From Hyaloscypha bicolor E (Eukaryota > Ascomycota > Leotiomycetes > Helotiales > Hyaloscyphaceae), in assembly GCF_002865645.1 (NCBI RefSeq), contig NW_020194643.1:736119-800118 (forward strand): DNA of 64,000 nucleotides. The letters run 5' to 3'. How positions within the stretch are numbered: position 1 is the stretch's first letter; every line of letters begins with the position of its first letter. Of this stretch, positions 10,626 to 21,092 are shown piece by piece. The position numbers were made by a program, and so were the translations under genes. The notes under the pieces are model-generated. The model made no database searches, was not told the DNA's origin, and saw only the letters and a list, made by a program, of their open reading frames with translations.

Positions 10626-12869
10626 AAATTAGTTAAGGAGCAAGTGGGTTAAAGACTTATAGTATGAGAGATAAAGTATTCCGGATAAAAGTAATCCCGA
10701 AATAGTAGTTAGGTACTAGCTCTTAGTATTATTAGTAGAAGAATTAAAGGAGGAGGGATTTGGAGAAGAAGGAGAAGGCCGTAAGGTAGTTAGATACTAG
10801 TTCTTAGTATTAATAAAGGTATTAATAAAGGGTAATTAGATACTAGCTCTTGGTATTATTAGTAAAGAAATAGAAAAAATAAGAAGGAAGGATAGAGGAT
10901 TAATAATAAAAATAAAATAGAGTTATATTTTTATAGAAAAGAAAGGTATTAGTATAAGATAATTATATTATTATATAATTCCATATTTACTTTTACTATT
11001 TATTAAGAATATATATCCCTTAAAAAAAAGTATTATTTAGTATTTCTAGGAAATTATAACTTAAGAATAATATCTTTAAAAAAAAAAATTTAATATACTT
11101 TAATATACCAAAATAAGGCAATTATTTATATATTAAATTTATAACTATAGTATTACTAAATATAGAGCTATTTAAAATCGCAGACCGAGCTAGATATAGA
11201 GATTCGAGGAGATTAAAGTTAACTCGAATTACTTATAGATTAGCTATATCTAATAGCTAGTAATATAATAAGGTAATATCGCGCCTTACCTAATTAGGTT
11301 ATTAATCTCTAAAGCTATAAAATCTATTTCTTTTAATTTTTTATATTTCTAGAAAATAAAAATTTATATATTAATTAAAATTAAGTATTATATAACTTAT
11401 TTCAAGAAATATTCTGCTATATATACCTTCCTTAAAGAGGAAATCAGAGGTTACTTAAAGGCAGTAAAGGAAAATTATATTATTTTTGAGATTTTTAAAG
11501 CTTAGTTAATTAAATTAGTGAAATATTACAAAATTAATAATTTATCTAATATTATTAAGTCTATATTACCTATTTTTGGGCTTTATTTATATTATATATT
11601 ATAGCCTCCTTTATTAATCCTCTAATCTTATCTTTACTATACTTATTACTACTTGACCCCGCTCTAATACTTGATTTAGGAACTAGTTATAATCCTATAT
11701 AAAGTTATATTAAAGTAAATATACTAATTTCTTATTACTTGGGGTCCTAAATTAGAGGCTTAGAAGGTTATATTATATACTAAATCGAGGAGATTTATGA
11801 AATCATATATAGGAGAATATTAGAAGGCTTATAGGTTATTTATTTAGAGAAGAAAAGAAAGTTATTATAACTAAATCTATTAAGAAAATATTAGCTAGAT
11901 AATTAATAAGACAAGAATATAAGTATCTTATTTCTTTATTTATAGCTTATTAAATCTTCTATTATCTTATTATTTAAAGCTTTATAATCTTAATTTATAT
12001 GTTTAAATCTTAAGTATTAAGCTTAATTACTATTAAAATATCTGCCTTTACTCCTTCTACTAATAATACCTTTATTAATATTAACTTCTGTCCTATTTAT
12101 ACCGAGCCTTAATTAAAGAAAGCTAGATATATCAAGTATTAGAAATATTAGAAGTTCCCTTTATCTATTTTTATAAATACTACTTATAAACCTAATAATA
12201 TAGGAGAGCCTACTAATATAAGTATAGCTATAATTACTACTAAAGTAATAAAGGATAATTAATTTTAGATAGTATTTAATAAGGTTACTAAGAATAAACG
12301 TATATGTAATTAAGGCTCAAATTTCGATGATTTCTAATAATTTTCTAGAAGGATAAGATAGCTAGTTAGTAAAACGTTAAGACTACTAGAAAAGATAAGA
12401 ATGGGAAGTATAAACCGGGTATGAAGCCATGTCCTTCTCAAGCCTCTATTAAACCTCCGGCCGGTCTAGTAACTAGTACTCGAGTTATATGTCTATTAAT
12501 AGTAATAATATATATGTATTTATATATCTTTAGTATAGAGTTCTTTTCTTTTCCTAATATAGGAGCAAGTATTATTTTTAATTAAAAAGAGAAGATTAGG
12601 GACTTAAACTAATAAATATATTATTAAGCCAAGACCTATTTTTAATTTTAACCTAGAATAAGGGTATTAGTTAGGATTATTATTAAGGATCCTAATTAAG
12701 AATACTATAGTTAGATTAGTCTCAAAAAGGGCTACTCGAAATATAATAATATTAGCTTTATTACTAATAAAGATTTAACTATTAGTAATATTTTTAACTA
12801 TATTAATACCCTCCTCTCCTCTATAGAAAGATGTAGTTCTAGGATTATCTTTAATCTTCTAGTAATCGA

Positions 12870-13520
12870 GTACGAGTACTATTTCTTGAATAATTCCCGG
12901 AATAGGTCAGATCTTTATCCTAGCAAATTAACTAATAATTTGGCTAAAGAGTATTAAAACAGGTTCTCTTATAGGCAATCCTTTAGTATTAATTATAAGG
13001 CAGGTTATAAGAGAGGAAAGATGCCTGTTCCTAAGGGCAAGAAGGTTAGATATATAATTAAAGTACTAGAGATTAATGTTTTTAAGCTAAATAAATTACT
13101 TAAATACCCAGAGGAATTATTAAGTATTTATAGGTTCTGGGATAATAAAGCCAAGTACCTTAATAAAGAGTATGGTCCCCTCTTACTCCTATTAACCTAG
13201 CCTGTTCCTTAATCCTCTTATAAAGAGTCTCTATCTCTATTACTAAAAAAAAGTATATCTCTATTACTAGAAGGAAGTATATCTTTATTACTAGAAAAAA
13301 AAAAATTTCTATTACTAGAAGGGAATACTAGTATATTGGCAGATACTAAAGATAGTAGTAAAGATGCCGGGAAGGCTAAAAAAGAAGCTAAAGAGGTTAT
13401 AATATCTAAGGAAAGAGAGAGAGGCAAAGTAATAAAAAGTACCATAATAGGAGATCTAGTAATTAGAAAGTTGTCCCGTACTAAGAAGCCCTCCTTAAAA
13501 TTAAGAATTAATAATTTAAT
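12870..13520 (+). pseudogene. Remnant of an unidentified gene inside the element
   Basis: On the + strand a protein-like reading frame survives for about 200 codons with few stops, for example KRGKMPVPKGKKVRYIIK and LLKYPEELLSIYRFWDNKAK. A short internal repeat follows (ISLLLEGS-like units encoded by a ~27-bp repeat at 13228-13325) and then a Lys/Glu-rich tail (DAGKAKKEAKEVIISKERER) ending at a TAG at 13522-13524. I do not recognise the family. The density of TAA/TAG at former CAA/CAG-like positions marks it as RIP-inactivated. It could be a cargo gene or an accessory transposition protein. Confidence 0.5.
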
Positions 13521-14224
13521 ATAGTTAGATTAATTTAATATTAAATTTTAATAATATTTTCTTTAGTTATATTATTTTGGTTATTTTAGTAATAGTAGAT
13601 AATAAATTAAAGGAAGAATTTAGTAAAGTTTATTATAATAATTTTAGTAATAACTATATACTAGTTCCTTATTATTACTTATATAAAAAGACTCTTTTAG
13701 AAATTAATATTATATTTAAATTATATCTGATTCTTATAATTTTTCTTTTAAATTTCAAATTAATATTAGATCTTTCTAAAATAAATCCGTAAAAAAAAGA
13801 AAGCGGGCCTACTTATAGTTAGAACTTAGTAAAGAGAAAAAGAAATATATAATATTAATAATAATTTTAGTAAGCTTTGCCCTACCTTATATATATTTGA
13901 ATTATAATTATAAATTATAATAGAATTTTAAACGAAGCTCGGTAATTATGAGATAATAGTTTATTATAGCTTCTATATTTATATTACTAAGTTATAGTAA
14001 TAATTTAGTATTAAATTCTGGTTAGAATAAAGAATGCATTTAGGTCGGATGCAAGTAAGCCCTATAGCTAGTACTTTTCCAAAAATCCTTTATTATATTT
14101 ATCTCTTTTTCTCTTATATCTGGTAGTCTTATTAAGATACTACTAAAAATAATGCTTCCGGCCGGTTTTAACTATAGTAATTAATACTTTTCTATAAGAA
14201 ACTTATAGGGCTCGAATTAAGTAG

Positions 14225-15560
14225 CTTTATTACGAGTTGTGGTATTCTTTAAATAAAGTAAGGGCTATTATAGCTAAGGAAGCTGGCTTTAAACCAAGTG
14301 AGAGATCCTATAAAAGGCAGTTTACTTAGTGAAATACGGAAGATCCTGAGTTTTAGAAGTTAAGGTAATTTAATTAGTATCTAAACGAGCTCTTACTATC
14401 CCTAATTTAGCTTTTTTAGTATTATAATTATATCCTAAAGAAAATACTAATATGTCTCTAGAAGAACTTTAATTTTACTAACCTAATTATAGGGGCTCTT
14501 TAATAGCTCTATAAGTACTATAGTATTATATAATATTACTATTAACCGGGGAAATATATGAATAATATCTTAAGAGTAAGAGATTTTATTCTAAACTATC
14601 TTTATAGTAAACAGACTACTCGGTATAGTAGAGGAAATATATATACTTGAATTTATATAAATCTTCTAATATTTGTCTCTAACCAAGATATTTAATAAAT
14701 TTTAAAGGTCCTTAATAATAAAGGTATTATAAATTGCAAGCCTAAAGAGTATTAATAGCAGAAGAGATAGTTAGTAAGAGGCCCTAATTAAGTCTGGTTA
14801 GTTAATAAACATAATAAGCTCTCTGAATATAGCTTCTAAATATATGGTATTATTAATAGATATTCTTAATATATCTTAGGCTATTAGGTTAGGCTCTTAA
14901 ATTATACTTAAGTAGCTATCTAGAAGTTCTATCTCTAGACTATCTAATAGTATGGCATCCTATAAGTAGTAAGGTCTAATAAAGAAGTAAAGATAATACT
15001 TATATATATTACTTAGCTAGCCCTTTATTACTTTATAAATTCCCTTATCTCCTTTTTAAAAGCCTATATATATAGTTCTTTTATAAAGAATTAAAGAATT
15101 AAAACTTAGTAGAATATACTTATAAATAGTCTTACTAAGGGCTAGAAGTAGTTCTTTATTAAGCTTAATAAGGCAAACTTGTTTAATAAAGAATTAGTCT
15201 ATAATATAATTACTCTATAGTTCATTTATATAGATATACTTCGAGAGTAGGTAAAGAACTTTATTAACCTTTATAATATCTATATTATTTGGAAATAAAA
15301 GTAGAGAGATTATATTATTTCCCCTAGATATCCCGAGGATCTTTACTTTTTCTATAATAATATACCTAATTATAAGATAACTCCAGATAGGGCTATAGAG
15401 GCTAGGTTATCTAAAATAAAGAAGTATCTTATGGTATATAATAAGAAGAAATATTAGTTAGAGGCAATTACTAAGCTCTATAAGACTTTACTTTCCCTAG
15501 GTAATATTAAATACTTACTAGAAGAGTTTATAGGCAAGCTAGATTAATCTTATATCCAAG
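14225..15560 (+). pseudogene. RIP-inactivated integrase-core (DDE-like) transposase
   Basis: Read on the + strand with frequent TAG/TAA, this region shows the landmarks of the fungal integrase-core domain family (rve-like). An N-terminal HTH-like segment (AKEAGFKPSERSYKRQF) is followed by GPN-VW-VNKHNKLSEYSF, corresponding to the family's GPNRVWSxDGHDKLSxFG. Then come IYGIINRYS-YILGY (family IYGAIDAYSRYI) and a VVRSNK strand (family IRSDKGTE). Next is a stretch like FFIKLNKANLF and FIYIDILREQVKNFINLYN, then ISPRYPEDLY with a short C-terminal helix-rich tail. The catalytic DDE residues are partly lost: IIN replaces an AID-type Asp, and SNK replaces SDK/SDH. Not functional. This is the likely former mobilisation enzyme of the element. 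Confidence 0.7.
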
Positions 15561-17575
15561 CTTATAACTTCCTATAAATAGTACTTTGAGAGTTCGAATA
15601 ATTAACTAAATTACTACTCTAGGATATTAATATGGAACCTTTATATAGTAGTATATATTAGGTAATTATATAGCAGGTAGCTAAGTATAAATAGTAAGAG
15701 GTAATATAATTAAATTAATACCTTAAAGATATACTAGATAATAAACTTATAAGCGAGTATAATATTAATAAGAGAGATAAAGATAATAATAATAATAATA
15801 ATAATAATAGAGGTATACTAGATAGTATATAAGTAAAGAATAGGAGACTAGTAGAATTACTAAAGTAAATAATTTAATATTACTTAGGTAGTAAAAGAAT
15901 ATAATCTCGTTTTTAAGTATTTTATAATAAGAGGGTCTGGAATCTATTATAGTTTTGGCTAGCTAAATAGTTATATAATTGCTCTAATAATACTTTAAGA
16001 TTTCTATACTTTCTATTATTAAATACTTGTAAGACTTTTATTTCTTAATAAAGACACTTCTAGCCTTTTAATATCTTAAAGTTTTATGAATTTATCTTAA
16101 TTTTTAGTATTATAGTATGGCCAGGAAATTGCGGCTTAAATATAATTATATAATAAAACCTAACCCTGCCTTATAAGCTAATATACCCTATAGCTTAGTA
16201 ATATGTCTTCTAGAATAGTACTTAATGCCCTGTAGTATCCTATAAGATACTATAATTCAGGGTAGTATATATACTAAATCTCTATACTTAAATACTTAAT
16301 TACTATTATTAGGGAGGTCTCGTAACTAGAGGAAACACCCGGTATAATTATATAATTTATTACGAGTAGTATTATTATAATTATTATATACTATTATATA
16401 ACTATACCGGGTATTTCCTCTAGTTATAAGATTCCCAAAAATGAAGTTATTTAGAGTATAATTACTTATTTCCGGCTAGCTATATATATATAATTATAAC
16501 TAGATATTACGAGTTAATTATAATAACTTCTATTAATTAAATCTTATTATTCTTTTAGATTTAAAGAGCTAGATATTAAAGCTATTTAGATTTTTAAAAA
16601 TACTAGAAACTAATTAATATTATTAAAGTTATTATAGTAAGAAGTATTAAGGAGTTTGCGACCTTGCAGATAGCGGGGTAAGGCGACCTATAAGGCTATA
16701 TATAGTAGCTCTTAAAGCCTCTAACTTCTTTACTTAATAAAATAGTAATGTTCTAATAAAAAATCATAATTCTTTTATATAAAGATATACCTAAATTATT
16801 GCGAATTAGTTTATTAATACGAATAATTATATATTATTAAGTATTAGATTTATTTAGCTAGCAAAATAAAGTACTAGAGTAGAGCCATAATAAACGAGGC
16901 TATATAAGGCTAAGTTTATAAATCTCTTAAACTCTTATTAACTCTAATTATAATTATAACTATAATATAACTACTAAGCTCTTAATTAAAGCTCTAAACC
17001 CTTTTAAAGATATTAAATTAGCCTCTGCTATATTATAATATCTATAATATTAATAATATTAATAATATATATATAGGTATATAGGTATGACTAGATATAG
17101 TATTATAATATACTTCTCGAGCTTCTAGTATAAGTATATGCTCTGTATTTATCTTTATAGGCCAAAGTTCTTTAATTTAAGATTAGGTATTAATATAATA
17201 CTATTTATAGGCTCTAGTACTTTCCCTACTACCTCCTTTACTATCCCTACTTCCTTTACCTACTCCAAGTTACCCCGAGCTTTAAACTTTCCCTATAAAT
17301 ACTATATAAGTAATATGAAATATCTTTGATTTACTAATATAGAGAGCCCTTAAATATTACCCTGGAAAGATTTTAAAGAGCTTAGATAAGGGGTGAGATA
17401 ATCTGGAAGCTATACTAGGGTAAGAAAAAAAGAACTTAGTACTAATGTCCTATATTAATTATACTAAAAAGAATCTGAAAGGCCCTTTTACTAAATGTAT
17501 TATTATACCTAATTTCTTTAATAGAGCTTATTATAACTATTAATATAATACTAGAGGCTCTAAATATATTCTTTA
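15561..17575. other. RIP-ruined interior of the element, right part
   Basis: AT-rich DNA with stops in all frames. Apart from the 104-bp palindrome at 16323-16426 and a run of TAATAA trinucleotides near 15790-15810, I see no structured feature and no readable gene. Confidence 0.7.
16323..16426. repeat. 104-bp palindromic mini-element
   Basis: A 34-bp left arm beginning TAACTAGAGGAAACACCCGG (16323-16356) is matched by its complement at 16393-16426 with only two mismatches, one C/T and one A/G. The ~36-bp AT-rich centre makes it a potential long hairpin. The size and terminal inverted repeats resemble a MITE nested in the large element. No target duplication is obvious. Confidence 0.8.
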
Positions 17576-17880
17576 TTAAAAAAATACGGTACCTAATAAT
17601 CCCCTACTACCGTAATCCGCCTCCTCAAACCCCTCTCTCCCGAAGGCAAAGACCCCTATAAGAGCAAGCAAAAAGGCGGTAAGATTAATAAAGGGAAAGG
17701 GAAAGGAGAAGGCAGTAGAGAAGAAGGAGGAGGAGGACGAAGATAGTATATTAGAAGATAATATCTCTTCTGACTTAGGTAATAATGGGAATAGTAAGGA
17801 ATAAAGGATATTATAGCTAATTATATGGCAGTTCAAAGAAGCAGCTAAACAGAAAATTTTACGAAGGACCTTAATTTTGG
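17576..17880 (+). pseudogene. Charged C-terminal remnant near the right end
   Basis: This stretch is less mutated than the interior. In two + frames it reads as plausible protein: a Lys/Gly-rich run (KPLSPEGKDPYKSKQKGGK) and, shifted, an acidic run followed by FKEAAKQKILRRTLILVGLR. Both frames contain stops, and the change of frame implies an indel. It is probably the 3' end of a dead element-encoded gene. A frame on the opposite strand is also open but reads as low-complexity Phe/Ser. Confidence 0.4.
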
Positions 17881-17997
17881 TAGGGCTACGTACGCAAATC
17901 GAGGTGGTTTTGCAATTTCGTGGTTTTCGTGGTTTTCGTGGTTTGACGTTCCGCAGTTTTGCAGTTTGGCCCTTTACCGCCTAAAATCCTGCCCTAG
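17880..17997 (-). repeat. Right terminal inverted repeat
   Basis: Read on the complementary strand it starts CTAGGGCAGGATTTTAGGCG and continues GTAAAGGGCCAAACTGCAAA, matching the left end with few differences. Inward it has a short (GAAAACCAC)n run, seen on the + strand as CGTGGTTTTCGTGGTTTTCG. It lacks the 25-bp duplication of the left end. Confidence 0.9.
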
Positions 17998-18002
17998 TAC
18001 AG
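17998..18002. repeat. Right 5-bp target-site duplication (TACAG)
   Basis: Direct copy of 5225-5229 immediately after the right inverted repeat. A CACGTG palindrome begins at 18003. Confidence 0.65.
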
Positions 18003-18735
18003 CACGTGACTCGGCCCATTCCTTGTTTTGGGGGGTTCTACCGGCAGCACGTCTGAAACATCTCAAAAGCTCACCGTCCTGTTGTTATTAACACCGACTA
18101 TCTACCTGCATATCGATAATAGTACTCGCACTCCAGGTACTTGGGATAGATTGATCGGCTCGCAAAGGGGGACCCGAGCGAATCTCGAATGCTCCACGTG
18201 CTACGCCGCTGCCGCCCTTCATCTCTTCTCTCCTGGCGTCCTGGCCCGACTGTTGGCAATGCGAAGGCAGCAAAGCAGAACGCCGGTCGGTTTGGAAGCA
18301 AGAGCCTTGTCTCTGGAAGCTCCCTATTTAGCTGTGTCCCTGAGTTGCTGATCAGGCTGAATCTCACAGCCTGACCTCCCATATGTGGTTCAGGGAGCAC
18401 AAGCGTCTTACCCCCGCAATTGGAGCTCCGCCACTAAACAACAACGCCCACGAACGGCCCCTGGGCCTTGCCACTCGCCAGGCTGAGCTCAGCAGTAAAA
18501 TATATTTAGGAAAAACGTCATCGCGGCCTCGTTGATGCTCATAGCTTTAGCCACCGATATATTAGTTGGACCTTGTTGGTTCTCCTGAGTCTGAGGGCAG
18601 GTGTACGACGCATCGCTGACAGTTGTGGATATAAAGATGGAGTTACTTGGTCGTGTGTAAGTCTTTCTCATGCTGTTCAAATAATCCAAGTCTCGGACGC
18701 CTCTCCATTCCTTTCCCGCCTTGCGGTTGTTCATT
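18003..18735. other. Intergenic region between the element and the GH114 pseudogene
   Basis: GC-normal DNA with several overlapping open frames (for example 18028-18351) but no recognisable domain, start context or splice pattern. It probably contains the old promoter of the dead hydrolase gene downstream. Confidence 0.5.
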
Positions 18736-20106
18736 ATGCTTTCCATTCTTAAAACAGTCCTTATCTCATACGTTCTTTTTCTTCAACTATCTTCTTCAGT
18801 TGTCGTCAGAAGACATGGGCCGCATGGGTTATAGCACCTTCCGAGGCACATTACTGCACCCAAAAGACTGAGCACAAATTTTTGCCTCCGACCTCGCCGG
18901 ACGAGAACTCTCAACACGGCTTACTAAACACAAGTACGGAAGATGATAATTCTTCAGACGAAGATGGGGACAATTTTGGACGGGATCAAGACGATGAGGG
19001 AAATCAAGAGAATGGGGATAAAGAAGAGGATCCAGACACAGAGGACACAGATAGTATCGGGGATACAGACGATGCCGAAGACGTCATCGATACCAACGTT
19101 GACGAAGGCGAAGGCTAAGGCGATTGCGATTCTGGTCCGGAGGTTCCTCTAATGCTCACAAAAGAGCACCCTGTAGCACCAAAACCGACAACCCTAAGCC
19201 CGATTGCAGTGCTTCCGCCAACACCAACCAACGAACTTCCTGCACCACCGAAACCAACTACCTTAAGTACGGTGACCGTAGTTCCGGTGCCAAAAACGTC
19301 CTCAGCGGCCATTCAACCTGTTGCTTCTGCTTTCTGAGCAAAGGATTCTTCATTACCAGTGGTGAGCCTGTTGCTTCATCTTTGGGAGCAAAGACCGTGT
19401 GGCAACCAACAGCTGGAACGATATGGCAAATTGAACTCGGCGGCACTGTGTCTGATCTCATACATCCTGCTAACGTTTTCGACGTGGACCACTATGATAC
19501 CCCTGCAGCCACCATCAAGACTGTGAAGGGCAATGTCAAGAAAACCGTCTGCTATTTCTCTGCGGGGAGTTTCGAGGACTGATGCCCCGACAAAGCTTCA
19601 TTCGAAGCATCTGAGAAAGGGAGTCCGCTGCAGGGTTGGCCAGGGGAGTTTTGGCTTGACACCAAATCCCCCAATGTCCGATCTATCGTGACATCTCAGA
19701 TTAAAATGGCGCAAGACAGAGGCTGCGATGGCCTCAATCCTAATAATGTCGATTGTTATGACAATTCAAACAAGTTAGGTCCTTCCCCAGCCGCCGCAAT
19801 CAATTATATGTACTATATGGCCAACGAGGTACATTATCGGGGATTACTCTTTGGCTTGAAGACCGCAGGCAGTATTTTTGGTGATGTTCTGCCAGTCGTG
19901 GAATGGCACGTTAACGAGCAATGTCTCCACTATGGCGAATGCGACAAGTTTATGCCCTTCATCCATCAAAATAAACTGGCTCCGACGGAGCACCGAATAT
20001 CACACTGGATGTGAAAACAAAGATTTTCAATACCTCTTTTACGAAGGGGTTCTCTACTGTCTGGAAGATAATGAATCTAGATGCTTGGATTGATCCTTGC
20101 ACTTGA
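18736..20106 (+). pseudogene. Dead GH114-type glycoside hydrolase
   Basis: Pieces of a secreted GH114-type protein (endo-alpha-1,4-polygalactosaminidase family) lie in order but in different frames. A signal-like N-terminus (MLSILKTVLISYVLFLQLSS) starts at ATG 18736. An acidic Asp/Glu-rich linker (18882-19118) and a Pro/Thr linker (to 19337) are in another frame with a TAA between them. The catalytic domain begins near 19340 in a third frame (VWQPTAGTIWQIELGG, then DVDHYDT, then VCYFSAGSFED). It is interrupted by TGA at 19580-19582, where the family has Trp. It resumes as GWPGEFWLDTKSPNVRSI, GCDGLNPNNVDCYDN and VEWHVNEQCLHYGECD. The end (GFSTVWKIMNLDAW) is in yet another frame. Several stops and frameshifts make it non-functional. 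TGG to TGA is a RIP-type change. Confidence 0.85.
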
Positions 20107-21092
20107 CGAAATTTCCTTGGAGGAGCGAGAGATTTAAGAGCAGAGCGAAAAAGGTCGGATCATCTTCATTTCAATGTATATGCTTTAGGCTTTATGAAGG
20201 CCTGCGACTTTATCAAACTACTTTTATCATAAAATATGAGTGAGGGTTCAGGATTAGAAGACAAATTCATCGTTTCGGAAATGTCCTCCCCCTTATTCTC
20301 ACCACTAGCATCCTCGCTTAAGTCTCCGCCACTCAGGGGTTACATTACTACTCTTTCATTCTTCCACTCCTCCGTACATGTCTTCATGACAAGCAACGAT
20401 GGAGTCACGACTCTCAAGTCACGCTCTTAGGAAGGAGCGCATCTTCTAATCGTGCGTCAGGACTTGCACAAAAGCCCCTATGTGCCCTGCGGGTTTGGTT
20501 CATATCAGCAAGACGGTCGTTTTTATGACAACTTCCACTATTTCACAAATTTGAAAATTTGAAAGAATCCAAAAATTGCGTAATATCGGGCGTATATCTA
20601 TATATTCTTTTTTTATTTTAAAGATCCTTTGTTATGTTGTGAAGCTTTTAATAATTCTAGCTTTTTTTGTTAGGGGGAAAAAAGACCGTATCACTGATTC
20701 GCACCAATATACCAAGGGTCCATATTATTGAGAACGTGGCTGCACGATTATTAATGCTGAAAATCAAATCTATCTGCTTTCGTTACCCAACTACCTGCAA
20801 CGCCCCCCTTGAATACCATCATATCGCTGTCCTATTCATCCTTTGATATTTCACAACCCCATTTCCCATGACAAAGGAAATAAATAACGAATGTTCGAAT
20901 ATTCGAGATGAGCTCGGTTGATTGAAGGACATCTTGTCGCAAGTGATCTTTACGTCCACTGCTAACTCAACCTCACATGGGGTTCCTTCGTGGTGATTTT
21001 GTGCGTGCTGAGTTTCTTCTTGGGGAGCTCCTGCGCACATCGAGAGCTGAGGAATTCTGAGCAGCGTCAATTCGAATGCCAATATCTCACTG
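20107..21092. other. Intergenic region
   Basis: Contains the 3' flank of the hydrolase pseudogene and of the minus-strand gene that follows. A T/A-rich patch at about 20600-20660 is unremarkable. No gene is supported. Confidence 0.55.

Larger units (their letters stand above)
5760..12860. other. RIP-ruined interior of the element, left part
   Basis: About 7 kb of AT-rich DNA with stops in every frame and strong TpA excess. Stretches such as 7380-7800 read on the + strand as protein-like sequence once TAG/TAA are regarded as former CAG/CAA (for example LELP-SISYLNYYIKKLER), so a former gene is likely there, but I cannot identify it. Separate repeat features are listed below. No intact gene is present. 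Confidence 0.75.
5230..17997 (+). mobile_element. 12.8-kb RIP-degraded TIR element with integrase-core transposase remnant
   Basis: The element is bounded by inverted repeats of roughly 100 bp starting CTAGGGCAGGATTTTAGGCG on the left and its complement on the right, with a TACAG duplication outside. Between about 5.76 and 17.57 kb the DNA is strongly AT-rich, TpA-rich and filled with stops in all frames, the signature of RIP. The outer ~500 bp at the left and ~400 bp at the right are much less mutated. Faint coding traces on the + strand include an integrase-core transposase (about 14.2-15.6 kb), an unidentified gene (about 12.87-13.52 kb) and a charged C-terminal fragment (about 17.58-17.88 kb). 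The length and DDE-like core suit a large class II element. The TIR and 5-bp duplication do not let me place it in a named superfamily. Confidence 0.8.

Noticed and set aside
18028..18400. Overlapping open frames right of the element
   Set aside because: Open on both strands with no domain, no splice logic and no start context. Treated as intergenic.
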